Positions 1 to 8,974 are shown, counted from the stretch's first letter. The stretch is DNA of 64,000 bases from GCA-2705995 sp048267965 (GCA_048267965.1 JBLWWK010000001.1:124001-188000), one strand, 5' to 3'. Made by a program: numbers and translations. Notes: generated from the sequence alone by a model not told the origin.

Positions 1-78
1 ATTCAAAAATTGAGAACTATCGTTACCTCAGAATAGAAGATTCTTTTTCAGTGTAGAGAAATGCATGTCATTTTGGAA

Positions 79-94
79 GTTAATTAAAATTAAC
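79..94. repeat. 16-bp palindrome, AT-rich
   Basis: Arms GTTAATT and AATTAAC face each other across two A bases. It lies in the non-coding left edge of the window. It could be a protein-binding site or chance in AT-rich DNA. Confidence 0.4.
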
Positions 95-150
95 ATAGAA
101 TTCGATGTGGGAAATTATAATCTTCAGTAATATTGTGACAGGAAAACAAA

Positions 151-198
151 GAAGAGTCTATAAGCTTTGCGAGGAGTTGTTGTTATTATAGACCCTTC
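151..198. other. Long hairpin in non-coding left edge
   Basis: GTCTATAA (156-163) pairs with TTATAGAC (186-193). After one mismatch the stem continues with GAAG (151-154) and CTTC (195-198), so two 13-nt arms enclose a 22-nt loop. No T-run follows on either strand, so it is not a simple terminator. It may be part of an untranslated RNA or the 3' end of a gene left of the window. Confidence 0.4.
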
Positions 199-213
199 TA
201 TGTATAATTTACG

Positions 214-260
214 GTTAGAAAGTTTGCTGGAACAAACTTTCTAACTTTTGCTTCTGTTTT
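214..260 (+). terminator. Rho-independent terminator, plus-strand reading
   Basis: A perfect 13-bp stem, GTTAGAAAGTTTG (214-226) with CAAACTTTCTAAC (233-245), encloses a 6-nt loop. It is followed on the plus strand by T-rich sequence (246-260). It would end a transcript entering from the left. On the minus strand the second arm contains the stop codon of the possible small peptide gene, but the T-tail there is poor. Confidence 0.55.
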
Positions 261-351
261 TATTCCTCGATTTTACAATATCGATGAGTGAAGCAGCAAG
301 TCTAGAAAGATTTGATATTGTAGTAATTATTGTATTTAAATCTACTTCCAT
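241..351 (-). CDS. Possible 36-residue peptide with a strong Shine-Dalgarno
   Basis: A small open frame begins at ATG (351) and ends at TAG (243-241). It starts MEVDLNTIITTISNLSRLAA, an amphipathic helix-like stretch, and ends in a basic Lys/Arg/Ser-rich tail. The octamer AAAGGAGG (364-357) sits 5 nt before the ATG, a textbook ribosome binding site that almost no other gene here has. A 23-bp palindrome lies 33-55 bp upstream and a stem-loop overlaps the stop codon. I do not recognise the product. A regulatory or membrane-active peptide is possible, and so is a chance frame. Confidence 0.4.
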   Translation of the reverse strand: MEVDLNTIITTISNLSRLAASLIDIVKSRNKNRSKS

Positions 352-383
352 ATCTACCTCCTTTCTATATTATTTTCCAACAT

Positions 384-406
384 AGTTAATTCAACATGAA
401 TTAACT
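384..406. promoter_or_regulatory. Operator-like palindrome upstream of the small peptide frame
   Basis: Two perfect 10-bp arms, AGTTAATTCA and TGAATTAACT, are separated by 3 nt. The site lies just upstream of the minus-strand small frame that starts at 351, where a repressor or activator dimer could bind. No regulator gene is adjacent in the window. Confidence 0.4.
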
Positions 407-765
407 TGGCTAGAAAGAAGTTTTAGGAGCTTATCTCCCTCCTCGAAATACAAAGATTAAGTTTTAAGAAATGAGTATCAATCTCATTGTATTAACAGAA
501 ATAGGTAGTTGTTAACAGTCTGCATAGAGAATTTCTTGTTCATAACTACTGAGGTAATTTCCAATCCCCTTATTCATTCAAAGGTTCACGGATTTTTATT
601 TGTTAATAGCTGTATTTTTCTTCTAATTGTTAGTTAGCTATTGATTTATAAAGAAATGATCAATTCAGTGACAAAAAAACGCTCAAACTTCATTCGGTTC
701 AAAATCGGAAGGGCAATTTTTATCATTTCCTAAACCTTTTTCGTCAATTTTACTTTTTTGTATAA
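407..765. other. Non-coding spacer before the helicase gene
   Basis: I see no convincing gene, tRNA or repeat in this AT-rich stretch. Its right end (TACTTTTTTG at 751-760) resembles a TAnnTTTG -7 element with extra T, only 5 nt before the GTG start at 766, so the helicase message may have almost no leader. Confidence 0.4.
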
Positions 766-3213
766 GTGAAAAGTGGCGAGCAAATACTAAAAGAATGGAT
801 GGGTTCAAAAGGCTGGGCCCCGTTTGAGTTTCAGCAAGAGGCTTGGGCGTGTTTTGCAAAAGGAAATCATGGTTTGGTTAATGCACCAACGGGTTCTGGT
901 AAAACGTATTCTTTGCTCGGTGCTGTAGTGGCCGATTTTATTAATCGAAATCCGTCTAATTGGCAAAAACCTACAAAAGGGTTGCAACTAATTTGGATTA
1001 CGCCTATTCGCGCTTTATCGAAAGAAATCGAAATTTCTGCTCAACGTTTGTTTAATGGCATCGGTTTGCCTTGGTCGGTAGGAACCCGAACTGGAGACAC
1101 TTCAACATCTGAACGAGCAAAGCAATCTCGAAATATGCCGCAAGTGCTCATTACAACTCCGGAAAGTTTGCACCTATTGTTGGCTCAAAAAAAGTATCCG
1201 CAAAGGTTTAAAAACGTGATAGGCATTGTGTGTGATGAATGGCACGAGCTCATGGGCTCGAAAAGAGGCGTAATGATGGAATTAGCGCTTTCTCGTCTTA
1301 AAACGGTGGCTCCTTCAATGCGGATTTGGGGGATTTCGGCCACCATAGGTAACATGGAAGATTCATTGAAAGTGTTACTTGGTTCCTACTACACTCAAAA
1401 AGAAGTGGCTTTTATTAAGGCGGCTATTCAAAAGAAAATTGAAGTGGTTTCTGTACTGCCCGATGAGGTGGAGAATTTTCCCTGGAGCGGACACCTTGGG
1501 ATTAAATTGCTCGAAAAAGTGGTTCCTATTTTACATACGAGCAAAACCACGCTTATTTTTACCAATACGCGGGCACAGTGCGAAATTTGGTATCAAAGAA
1601 TTTTAGACGCGGCTCCCGATTTGGCGGGTAGAATTGCTATGCACCACGGTTCTATTTCTAAAGAAATTAGAGATTGGGTAGAAGATGCTTTGCATACCGA
1701 ACAGTTAAAAGCGGTGGTGTGCACATCGAGCTTAGATTTAGGGGTTGATTTTAGACCGGTAGAAAGCATTGTGCAAATTGGTGGGCCCAAAGGCGTGGCG
1801 CGTTTTGCACAACGAGCAGGCAGAAGTGGTCATCAACCGGGTGCTTTGAGTAGAATTTATTTTGTGCCTACGCATTCTTTAGAGTTAATTGAAGCAGCAG
1901 CACTGAGAGAAGCCATCAACAAAAATTTGATGGAAGATAGAATTCCATACATCCGCTCTTTCGATGTGCTTACGCAATATTTAACCACGTTAGCGGTTTC
2001 TGAAGGTTTTTTTCCTGACGATATTTTACCTGAAATTCAATCTACACATGCATTTGAGTCGATTTCATTAGAAGAATGGAATTGGTGCTTAAATTTTATT
2101 ACCACGGGCGGAGATAGTTTGCAGAGTTACGATGAGTATCAAAAAGTAGACATTGAAGAAAACGGTTTGCTCAAAGTAAATTCTCGTAGAACGGCTATGC
2201 GGCATCGGCTACAAATAGGAGCCATAGTTAGCGATGCCATGCTTACCGTAAAGTTTGTAACGGGTGGCAGAATTGGAAGCATCGAAGAATGGTTTATTTC
2301 TAAACTCGAACCGGGAGAAGTGTTTTGGTTTGCAGGCCGAAGTTTAGAGTTGGTGCGTGTAAAAGATATGGTGGTTCAAGTAAAAATGAGCAAAAAGAAA
2401 ACGGGCAAAGTTCCTAGTTGGCAAGGGGGTAGAATGCCGTTGTCTAGCAATTTAAGTTTCGTTTTGCGAAAAAAACTACAAGAGGCAATTTTGAAAACCA
2501 GCCACGAAGTGGAGTTGGTAACCATACAGCCATTAATTCAATTTCAAGCAGAACGCAGTCATGTGCCTACAGCCAATGAATTTTTAATCGAAATGTTCGA
2601 GAGTAAAGATGGTTTTCACTGTTGCATGTATCCGTTCGATGGTCGCTCGGTTCACGAGGGCATTGCCAGTCTACTGGCCTATAGAATTAGTTTGTTACAG
2701 CCCATTTCGTTTAGCATTGCTTTCAACGATTACGGTTTCGAGCTGGTGTCTGATCAGCCTATACCTATTCAAGCTGTTCTCGACAATAATTTACTGACTA
2801 CCGATTTTTTAATGGACGATATCCAAAACAGTGTAAATGCTTCTGAAATGGCGCGCAGAAGGTTTAGAGACATAGCCGGAATTAGCGGTTTGGTGTTTAA
2901 AGGGTATCCCGGAAATTACAAAGCCGACAAACATTTACAATCGTCTTCTCAATTGTTTTTCGATGTGTTTAGAGATTACGAACCTACCAACTTGTTGTAC
3001 AAACAAGCGTATGACGAAGCCCTCGATTTTCAGCTTGAGTATGCACGTTTGCGAAAAGCATTAGAACGAATCAATGCGCAAGAATTTGTGGTGGTGCACT
3101 TAGAAAAACCTTCTCCATTCTCTTTTCCCATCATGGTAGATCGACTCAGAGAGCGTTTTGTAGCAGAAGATTTAGAACAGCGAGTAGAGAAATTGCAATT
3201 AGCATTTGAGTAA
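766..3213 (+). CDS. Lhr-type DEXH-box DNA helicase (ligase-associated family)
   Basis: Superfamily 2 helicase of 815 residues. The Q-motif region FEFQQEAW comes first, then Walker A PTGSGKT (about 41-47), the Walker B/DEXH motif DEWHE (from residue 157), SATIGN (about 191) and motif VI QRAGRSGH. The C-terminal half fits the Lhr-core winged-helix region. This matches the family called ligase-associated DNA damage response DEXH helicase, which usually sits beside an ATP-dependent DNA ligase, an exonuclease and a phosphoesterase. No partner gene follows here, and upstream is non-coding. The start is GTG at 766. The gene holds one exact GGTAGGAACC word (1077) and a 9-nt copy (1381). Confidence 0.85.
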   Translation: MKSGEQILKEWMGSKGWAPFEFQQEAWACFAKGNHGLVNAPTGSGKTYSLLGAVVADFINRNPSNWQKPTKGLQLIWITPIRALSKEIEISAQRLFNGIGLPWSVGTRTGDTSTSERAKQSRNMPQVLITTPESLHLLLAQKKYPQRFKNVIGIVCDEWHELMGSKRGVMMELALSRLKTVAPSMRIWGISATIGNMEDSLKVLLGSYYTQKEVAFIKAAIQKKIEVVSVLPDEVENFPWSGHLGIKLLEKVVPILHTSKTTLIFTNTRAQCEIWYQRILDAAPDLAGRIAMHHGSISKEIRDWVEDALHTEQLKAVVCTSSLDLGVDFRPVESIVQIGGPKGVARFAQRAGRSGHQPGALSRIYFVPTHSLELIEAAALREAINKNLMEDRIPYIRSFDVLTQYLTTLAVSEGFFPDDILPEIQSTHAFESISLEEWNWCLNFITTGGDSLQSYDEYQKVDIEENGLLKVNSRRTAMRHRLQIGAIVSDAMLTVKFVTGGRIGSIEEWFISKLEPGEVFWFAGRSLELVRVKDMVVQVKMSKKKTGKVPSWQGGRMPLSSNLSFVLRKKLQEAILKTSHEVELVTIQPLIQFQAERSHVPTANEFLIEMFESKDGFHCCMYPFDGRSVHEGIASLLAYRISLLQPISFSIAFNDYGFELVSDQPIPIQAVLDNNLLTTDFLMDDIQNSVNASEMARRRFRDIAGISGLVFKGYPGNYKADKHLQSSSQLFFDVFRDYEPTNLLYKQAYDEALDFQLEYARLRKALERINAQEFVVVHLEKPSPFSFPIMVDRLRERFVAEDLEQRVEKLQLAFE

Positions 3214-3255
3214 GAAGTGGATGTTAAGTGGTTTATTTTCATTAGTTTAGTAGTG

Positions 3256-5652
3256 ATGTTGATGCCTTTGAAAATTTATTTAACGCTTTTATTGTCCGCT
3301 TTGCTAAATGTGTATGTCACCGCACAAATCACTTACAGAAATTCTGCACCAGATGTTAATTCTGAAATTCAAGCCCTTATACCTTGGGGAGATAGCGTAA
3401 TTATTAAAAAAGAGTTAGGCAAAGAAGTGGTGAGTAGCGGCACTCATTTTTTGGTAGGAACCAATACCTACTCGAGCGATGCAATCGGTAACCCAGATGT
3501 TTTCAGTAAAACCTATCAAGTAGAAAATGGATTTCTGTTTCACTACGGAAAAAGACTCAATGAAAATTTAAGTGATCAGTTAATTCGAGTCGATTTAGCC
3601 ACAGGCACCGCAGATTATCTTGATTTACCCCTAGAAAATCAAGGGATTGTAATGGGGAGTGTTATTCGAGATTTTGAGTTGTTCAATGGTTTTGTGTACT
3701 TGCTAGTAGATAATTTGGCTGTAGGTAGAAAGGTGTTGAGAGTAGAAACTACAACCCTTATGTTCGATAATGCTTGGAACAACTCAATCAACCAAAATTT
3801 GTGGGTAAGCGAAATCCATTCGTTCGACTTAATAAACAATCAATTGGTGTTTTTGAGTGAAAATGCTGGAGTGTACAGTTTAAAAAGTGTTGATCTTAAC
3901 AATCAAAATATATCTTCAATTACAAGTGTTTCACCTTTTGCATTAGAGGGGCAGTTTTCAAAATTAGTAGCTATAAACGATACGTTGTTTAGCTACTCTG
4001 TTAATTCAAATGGAATGGCTACTCAGTATTTTTACTCCAGCAATGGGTATTCTGAAAACATTTCCATCAACGGTGAAGTTCTTCAAAGTTTTGAATGGAA
4101 TGGTTCGTTTTATCTATCGGGTAGTTTTCAACTGAGTGGGCAAACAGAATATTTTGCCGAACTCGACTTAAACACAATGAATCTTCAAGCCATTACTGGA
4201 TTAAATGGTAAAGTTGAGTGGGTAAATACCTCGACTAATCAGATCGAATTACTGGGAGATTTCACCTCATTTAATGGAGTGCAGGCGAACGGGAAAGTCG
4301 TTCTTGACAACCAGTTAAACGTACTTTACAATTTTGAATCTTCGAGTATTTCGGGGGTGAAAGATCACGCCTTTTTGAATGGAAACGACACCCTTTTAAT
4401 CGGTCGCAAATTGAAAGTTGAAGGGAATGATTTAGCAGAAGAAATTATTTACAATCCATCTACCAATCAATTTGAAGAGGTGCCCAGCTATCTACAGGGT
4501 AAAATTGTTGAAGGAACCGTAAATAACCACTTTTTGTATTACGAATTAGAAAGCACCAATGGTGAATATGAATTCTATACCCTTGATTTGAACACAGGAC
4601 AAATTACGCTGCTAGGAGCTTTTACCCACGGAGGGAAAGAAGTTTTTACCGATTTTAAAAACAGGAGAGTCTTTGCTGATCACATTTTCAATCAGGCATC
4701 TAGTTCTGCTTATCTAGTAGCTTATAACTTAGATAACTTTCAAGATACCACCCATTTAAATGTAGCGTATTTTGCAGAAGTTATCGATGTTGCGGCAAGT
4801 TCAGATCATTTGTTTGTTATGGGAACTACAGAACCGTCTAATCCTAACTTGCAGATTTTCAAATATCCACGCCAAGATTTTACTCATCGCGAACTAATCT
4901 TTGATAAAAATCACGATGGGCCAGGAAATGGAGCTTACAACGGAGGGCAAATTGAGTACAATCCTTATCAAAATCAGTTAGTATTCGGTTTTTCAGAAAA
5001 TGGCACTATGGAAACTCAATCGTGTTACAATTATCTTTTCAGCGTAACAACGAATAGCGTAGAGGCAGAGCTTTCAGCTAGCACCAGTAGTACCGAACCC
5101 GAAAACTTTGTTTTTAATGCTTTGGTGCCTACGAAATCGGGTTTATTCGCTTCAGGTTCTGAATTTGATAGAATTACGGATCAAACTGCTGAGGTAAACG
5201 TCTTCAATGCCTTCTATCATTACAACGAGAATACAGACTTTGATTTTGTTGAAAATGGCACTCCTAATTTTAGAGACTCAGTTCGTTTGGAATTGAATCA
5301 TTTGGTAGGAACTCCGAATTACATTTACGGAGGAGCAAAGCATTCTGATTTACGCGGATTTGTTGTATTCGAGAGAGCCCAAACTTTTACTTCCGTAGAT
5401 GAAGTAAAAACGCATAGAACTTCGACTTCCTCTTTTAAGGTGTATCCGGTTCCTGCAGAAAATCAATTGAATTTAAAATGGACGAGAAAAGAAGCAGCTC
5501 AAGCGCAAATCTGCGACATCAATGGTCGCGTGATTGTTCAAAAACAGCTCTTGAGCGGCTATAATTTCTTCGATGTTTCCCAACTTAACTCGGGAGTGTA
5601 TTTTGTGTTCCTCCCCGAAACGGGGGAAAGAGTAAAATGGGTTAAACTTTAA
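3256..5652 (+). CDS. Secreted protein with type IX secretion sorting domain
   Basis: About 798 residues. After ATG 3256 (or 3262) comes a signal peptide (KIYLTLLLSALLNVYVTAQ) with likely cleavage after TAQ. An open frame continues 5' to a GTG at 3217, but that would put extra residues before the signal peptide. The body has no domain I recognise and looks like repeated beta strands. The last 75 residues match the T9SS type A sorting domain: FKVYPVPAENQLNLKW, then ICDINGRVI, then LNSGVYFV. The product is probably exported across the outer membrane by PorSS. Its end overlaps the convergent gene at 5649 by 4 bp. Confidence 0.7.
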   Translation: MLMPLKIYLTLLLSALLNVYVTAQITYRNSAPDVNSEIQALIPWGDSVIIKKELGKEVVSSGTHFLVGTNTYSSDAIGNPDVFSKTYQVENGFLFHYGKRLNENLSDQLIRVDLATGTADYLDLPLENQGIVMGSVIRDFELFNGFVYLLVDNLAVGRKVLRVETTTLMFDNAWNNSINQNLWVSEIHSFDLINNQLVFLSENAGVYSLKSVDLNNQNISSITSVSPFALEGQFSKLVAINDTLFSYSVNSNGMATQYFYSSNGYSENISINGEVLQSFEWNGSFYLSGSFQLSGQTEYFAELDLNTMNLQAITGLNGKVEWVNTSTNQIELLGDFTSFNGVQANGKVVLDNQLNVLYNFESSSISGVKDHAFLNGNDTLLIGRKLKVEGNDLAEEIIYNPSTNQFEEVPSYLQGKIVEGTVNNHFLYYELESTNGEYEFYTLDLNTGQITLLGAFTHGGKEVFTDFKNRRVFADHIFNQASSSAYLVAYNLDNFQDTTHLNVAYFAEVIDVAASSDHLFVMGTTEPSNPNLQIFKYPRQDFTHRELIFDKNHDGPGNGAYNGGQIEYNPYQNQLVFGFSENGTMETQSCYNYLFSVTTNSVEAELSASTSSTEPENFVFNALVPTKSGLFASGSEFDRITDQTAEVNVFNAFYHYNENTDFDFVENGTPNFRDSVRLELNHLVGTPNYIYGGAKHSDLRGFVVFERAQTFTSVDEVKTHRTSTSSFKVYPVPAENQLNLKWTRKEAAQAQICDINGRVIVQKQLLSGYNFFDVSQLNSGVYFVFLPETGERVKWVKL

Positions 5653-6167
5653 AGTCTAAAAGATGCTCCGATTCTACCATTTGCAGCCGTGTTTCCACCG
5701 CCAAATTGGAGCATAATACCAATGTTGTCGTTAAAATAGTAACGACCACCCACTTGAATTCCTAATCCCAAACCAGAAGAATAATCTCCGTTATATTCAA
5801 TATCATTGGGGCCATCGTAGGTGTCGTAAATAACAAAACCCAAATTGGCACCAGCGTACAAATCGATGTTGGTAGGTATTTCGAGCAAATCGGTAAAGTG
5901 GTAATTACCTACAGCCACCAAACCAATAATGTGGTGATTCCAGTCGTATCGGTTCCATCTTTCTTTGTAGTTGCGGTAGCTAAAATCACCACCGATGGTA
6001 AAGTTAGGAGCTACGCAATACTCGTAAGTGGCGAATACGGGAATTCCCCAACTAGAGAATCCCAGACCAGCACTTAGTTGTTGATTTCCTTTGTTAATGG
6101 GACTTTGAGCCGAGAGGTTAAACGATAAAAGGGTAAAGGCAAAAATTAAAGGTTTTAAAAGTTTCAT
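5649..6167 (-). CDS. Small outer-membrane beta-barrel protein
   Basis: 172 residues with an N-terminal signal peptide ending in LSAQ. Alternating hydrophobic and aromatic strands with Gly-rich turns follow, and the C-terminal strand ends in aromatic Phe (RIGASFRL), as in 8-stranded barrels of the OmpW/OprF-like outer membrane beta-barrel group. The cargo is unknown. It is convergent with the T9SS cargo gene and shares its last bases. Confidence 0.65.
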   Translation of the reverse strand: MKLLKPLIFAFTLLSFNLSAQSPINKGNQQLSAGLGFSSWGIPVFATYEYCVAPNFTIGGDFSYRNYKERWNRYDWNHHIIGLVAVGNYHFTDLLEIPTNIDLYAGANLGFVIYDTYDGPNDIEYNGDYSSGLGLGIQVGGRYYFNDNIGIMLQFGGGNTAANGRIGASFRL

Positions 6168-6207
6168 AATAGACTTTGGGGTTGTTTATGTTAGTATTAA
6201 AAATTAC

Positions 6208-6723
6208 TTACTCTGTAAATAGGGCTTTTAATTCTGTAGCATCTTCTGGTTTCATTTTACCAGCCAAAATAAGAGCGAGCTGACGTCTTCTAAGTGCTGC
6301 ATCGAAATGCTTTTTTTCTTCTTCTGTTTCTGGAATTAACGCTGGAACGTCAATGGTATTACCGTACTGATCTACCGCTACAAAGGTGTAAATAGCTTCG
6401 TTGCACTTAATTTGCTTTTTAGTGCGGTGATCGTCTACCATTACGTCAATGTGTACTTCCATAGAAGAAGTAAATGCCCTGCTCACTTTGGCTTCGAGGG
6501 TAACAAAATCGCCCAATTTAATCGGGTGGTTAAACGCTACGTGGTTTACACTTGCGGTAACCACAACACGGTCTGCATGGCGATGTGCACAAACAGCCGC
6601 AGTAGCATCCATCCAATGAAGTAACTGTCCACCCATTAAATTGTTCAAAGTATTTGTGTCGTTAGGCAAAACAATGTGCGTGCTAACGGTGATAGAATCT
6701 GAAGGATGCTTTTGTTTATTCAT
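6208..6723 (-). CDS. Acyl-CoA thioesterase, hotdog fold (YciA/ACOT type)
   Basis: 171 residues. The hotdog signature appears as NLMGGQLLHWMDATAAVCAH, where the Gly-Gly turn and the Asp of the long helix form the thioester site. A second strand, VNHVAFNHPIKLGDFVTLEA, gives a fatty acyl-CoA hydrolase profile. It hydrolyses acyl-CoA to free acid and CoA in the cytoplasm, chain length unknown. The divergent partner is hemJ. Confidence 0.85.
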   Translation of the reverse strand: MNKQKHPSDSITVSTHIVLPNDTNTLNNLMGGQLLHWMDATAAVCAHRHADRVVVTASVNHVAFNHPIKLGDFVTLEAKVSRAFTSSMEVHIDVMVDDHRTKKQIKCNEAIYTFVAVDQYGNTIDVPALIPETEEEKKHFDAALRRRQLALILAGKMKPEDATELKALFTE

Positions 6724-6740
6724 GCTTTTAAATCTTGCCG

Positions 6741-6748
6741 CAAAATTA
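6741..6748 (-). promoter_or_regulatory. Promoter -7 element for the thioesterase gene
   Basis: TAATTTTG on the minus strand fits TAnnTTTG and lies 17 nt before the ATG at 6723. I see no clear TTG at the -33 position. Confidence 0.45.
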
Positions 6749-6763
6749 ACCTATTTCGGATTT

Positions 6764-6796
6764 TTGGTGCTTCACCGAGACGTTAAGCTACTTTTG
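6764..6796 (+). promoter_or_regulatory. Promoter of hemJ
   Basis: TTG (6764-6766) and TACTTTTG (6789-6796) are 22 bp apart, matching the Bacteroidota consensus. The ATG at 6816 is 19 nt further on, giving a leader of about 13 nt. Confidence 0.6.
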
Positions 6797-6815
6797 CAGG
6801 GTAGATTTTTTCACT

Positions 6816-7352
6816 ATGGATTTTAATTACGTAAAAGCACTACACATCATTTTTGTGGTTACCTGGTTTGCCGGGCTATTCTACATTGTTCGGTTGTTTA
6901 TTTACCACCGAGAAGCCGAAGACGAGAACGAACCCAAAAAATCGATCTTGCAAGACCAGTTTTCAATTATGGAAAAACGCTTGTGGTACGGTATTACGTG
7001 GCCATCTGCCCTTCTCACGTTAATTTTCGCTTCGTGGTTGCTGATTAAAAGTCCAGGATATTTAAAGTTGCCTTACATGCACGTTAAACTCACTTTCGTG
7101 TTCCTACTATACGTATACCATTTCTTGTGTGGGCGCATTTTTAAGCAATTGCAAAAAGGTGTTTTTAAATACAGCTCAAATCAGTTGCGCATCTGGAACG
7201 AGGTGGCTACGCTCTTTTTGGTAGCCATCGTTTTTATAATAGTTGTGAAAAGCGCCATTAATTGGATTTATGGCATTGTAGGGCTCGTGATTTTTGCTGC
7301 CATGTTAATGTTGGCCATCCGGATTTATAAAAAATTAAGAAAAGCGCGTTAA
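6816..7352 (+). CDS. hemJ: HemJ-like protoporphyrinogen IX oxidase (UPF0093/CopD-like membrane protein)
   Basis: 178 residues, four to five membrane helices. The N-terminal YVKALHIIFVVTWFAGLFYI holds the conserved His of the family and is followed by an Arg. A later PYMHVKLTFV segment holds the second conserved His and Lys. HemJ oxidises protoporphyrinogen IX to protoporphyrin IX in the cytoplasmic membrane for haem synthesis. Bacteroidota members are sometimes named CopD family instead. hemD at 54.4 kb belongs to the same pathway but is not linked. Confidence 0.75.
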   Translation: MDFNYVKALHIIFVVTWFAGLFYIVRLFIYHREAEDENEPKKSILQDQFSIMEKRLWYGITWPSALLTLIFASWLLIKSPGYLKLPYMHVKLTFVFLLYVYHFLCGRIFKQLQKGVFKYSSNQLRIWNEVATLFLVAIVFIIVVKSAINWIYGIVGLVIFAAMLMLAIRIYKKLRKAR

Positions 7353-7380
7353 CAAAATGCATCCGTTTTAGGTTTCTTTG

Positions 7381-7392
7381 CGGTAGGAACCG
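7381..7392 (+). repeat. Intergenic copy of the CGGTAGGAACCG word
   Basis: A full 12-bp consensus copy lies in the 74-bp spacer between hemJ and the phosphoesterase gene, outside any reading frame. This shows that the word is not only a by-product of coding. Confidence 0.7.
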
Positions 7393-7426
7393 TATTCTGG
7401 TTTAAAGTAATTTACACGTTTAGTTA

Positions 7427-8695
7427 ATGAAAAGTACTTCGTTTGTTCCAGTAATTATTTTGCTGATTGTTCTCTTTCTTATCGATTTATATACTCAAAA
7501 AGGGTTGAAAGTTTTAGTGGCCGACTTTCAGCAAGATTGGATGAAAAAACTGGTTATATTCGGTCATTGGGGTATTTTTATTCTCTTCGCTATCTGGATT
7601 TTAACCGCAACCTTTAATGTTCAAGCGCTCACCAATTACAAGAATTACAAGTATTTCTATTTTCTATTTGGGTTATCGTTGTTGTTTTATCTGCCCAAGT
7701 TGGTGTATGGGGTTTTTGTGTTTGCAGACGATGTGCAACTAGCCGTAAAATGGTTGGCGCAGAAATTTTCGAGCGAGAAAGACTTGCATCCTACAGCAGA
7801 GGCCATTTCAAGAAAAAAGTTTATTCATCAAATTGGTATTGCTACAGCTGCTATTCCTTTTGCTAGTGCCGCTTATGGAATGATTAAAGGGCGTTGGGAT
7901 TTTCGTGTAATTAGAAAACAAGTGGTTTTCGAAAACTTGCCCAAAGAGTTTGATGGCTTTACCATTGCTCAAATTTCAGATGCTCACTTGGGTAGTTTCT
8001 TTCATAATTTTAAGCCCGTAGAGAAAGCGATTGAACTGCTCAATGCTCAAAATGCAGATGTAATTGTTTTTACCGGTGATTTGGTCAATAATTATGCAGA
8101 AGAGGCAGAAGACTGGATCTCGTATTTCAAGCAACTTAAGGCCAAGCACGGTAAATTCAGCATTCTTGGAAATCACGATTATGGCGAGTATGCCAAATGG
8201 CCTAGCCACCAAGCCAAAGAAAATAACCTTAACCGTTTAAAGGCCATTCATGGCGAAATGGATTTTCGATTGTTACTTAACGAGCAACAGAAAATTTCGA
8301 TTGGTGATAGTTCCATTTCTATTTTAGGAGTAGAGAATTGGGGAGTGCCTCCGTTTCCGCAATACGGCAATATTCAACAAGCCAAGGTAGGAACCGAAAC
8401 GGCTCCGTTCAAAGTATTACTTTCTCACGATCCTTCTCATTGGGATGCGCAAGTGATTAAAGACCATGGAGACATCGATTTAACGTTGTCGGGTCATACC
8501 CATGGTGCTCAATTTGGGGTAGAACTGGGCAACGTAAAATGGAGCCCAGTGAAGTATAAGTATCCTCGCTGGGCAGGGCTGTACCAAGTAGGAAAACAGA
8601 TGCTTTATGTAAACCGTGGCTTTGGTTATATAGGTTTTCCGGGTAGGGTAGGTATGCCACCTGAAATTACCGTTTTAGAGCTTAAAACGGCTTAG
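7427..8695 (+). CDS. Membrane-anchored metallophosphoesterase (YkuE-like)
   Basis: 422 residues. Three to four N-terminal membrane helices precede a calcineurin-like phosphoesterase domain from about residue 165. Its metal ligands are visible in order: QISDAHLGS (Asp about 185), FTGDLVNN, GNHDYG, LLSHDPSHW and SGHTHGAQFG. Such proteins hydrolyse phosphoesters; YkuE relatives are linked to lipid or cell-envelope substrates, and the exact one is unknown here. It carries an exact GGTAGGAACC word at 8386. Convergent acylphosphatase follows after 6 bp. Confidence 0.8.
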   Translation: MKSTSFVPVIILLIVLFLIDLYTQKGLKVLVADFQQDWMKKLVIFGHWGIFILFAIWILTATFNVQALTNYKNYKYFYFLFGLSLLFYLPKLVYGVFVFADDVQLAVKWLAQKFSSEKDLHPTAEAISRKKFIHQIGIATAAIPFASAAYGMIKGRWDFRVIRKQVVFENLPKEFDGFTIAQISDAHLGSFFHNFKPVEKAIELLNAQNADVIVFTGDLVNNYAEEAEDWISYFKQLKAKHGKFSILGNHDYGEYAKWPSHQAKENNLNRLKAIHGEMDFRLLLNEQQKISIGDSSISILGVENWGVPPFPQYGNIQQAKVGTETAPFKVLLSHDPSHWDAQVIKDHGDIDLTLSGHTHGAQFGVELGNVKWSPVKYKYPRWAGLYQVGKQMLYVNRGFGYIGFPGRVGMPPEITVLELKTA

Positions 8696-8701
8696 AATTG
8701 C

Positions 8702-8974
8702 CTAAACATATGCAATTTCAAAGGTTTCATAGTCTTCCATAGTAGCTTTCCAGGTTTTTACATTTTCAACGGTCGCTTTAGAAGGACCCACTTTGCACCA
8801 TTCGATAAACTCGTTGAGGTCTTCTTCAAAACCTTCAGCCTCGATGTAAACAGAGCCATCTCTTAGGTTTTTAACAATGCCGGTGATGTTCAGTGATAGT
8901 GCTTTTTCTACAGTGTTTTTTCGGAAGAATACTCCTTGCACTTTGCCAGTTACAGAAATATTAATGTGTTTCAT
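8702..8974 (-). CDS. acyP: Acylphosphatase
   Basis: 90 residues, the usual length. The catalytic signature GKVQGVFFRKNTVEKA contains the phosphate-binding loop and Arg, and NLRDGSVYIEAEG contains the catalytic Asn. It hydrolyses acyl phosphates such as acetyl or 1,3-bisphosphoglycerate in the cytoplasm. Confidence 0.9.
   Translation of the reverse strand: MKHINISVTGKVQGVFFRKNTVEKALSLNITGIVKNLRDGSVYIEAEGFEEDLNEFIEWCKVGPSKATVENVKTWKATMEDYETFEIAYV

Noticed and set aside
689..700. tRNA-like GGTTCAAAATC box
   Set aside because: No acceptor or anticodon stems around it and the T-loop consensus is incomplete.
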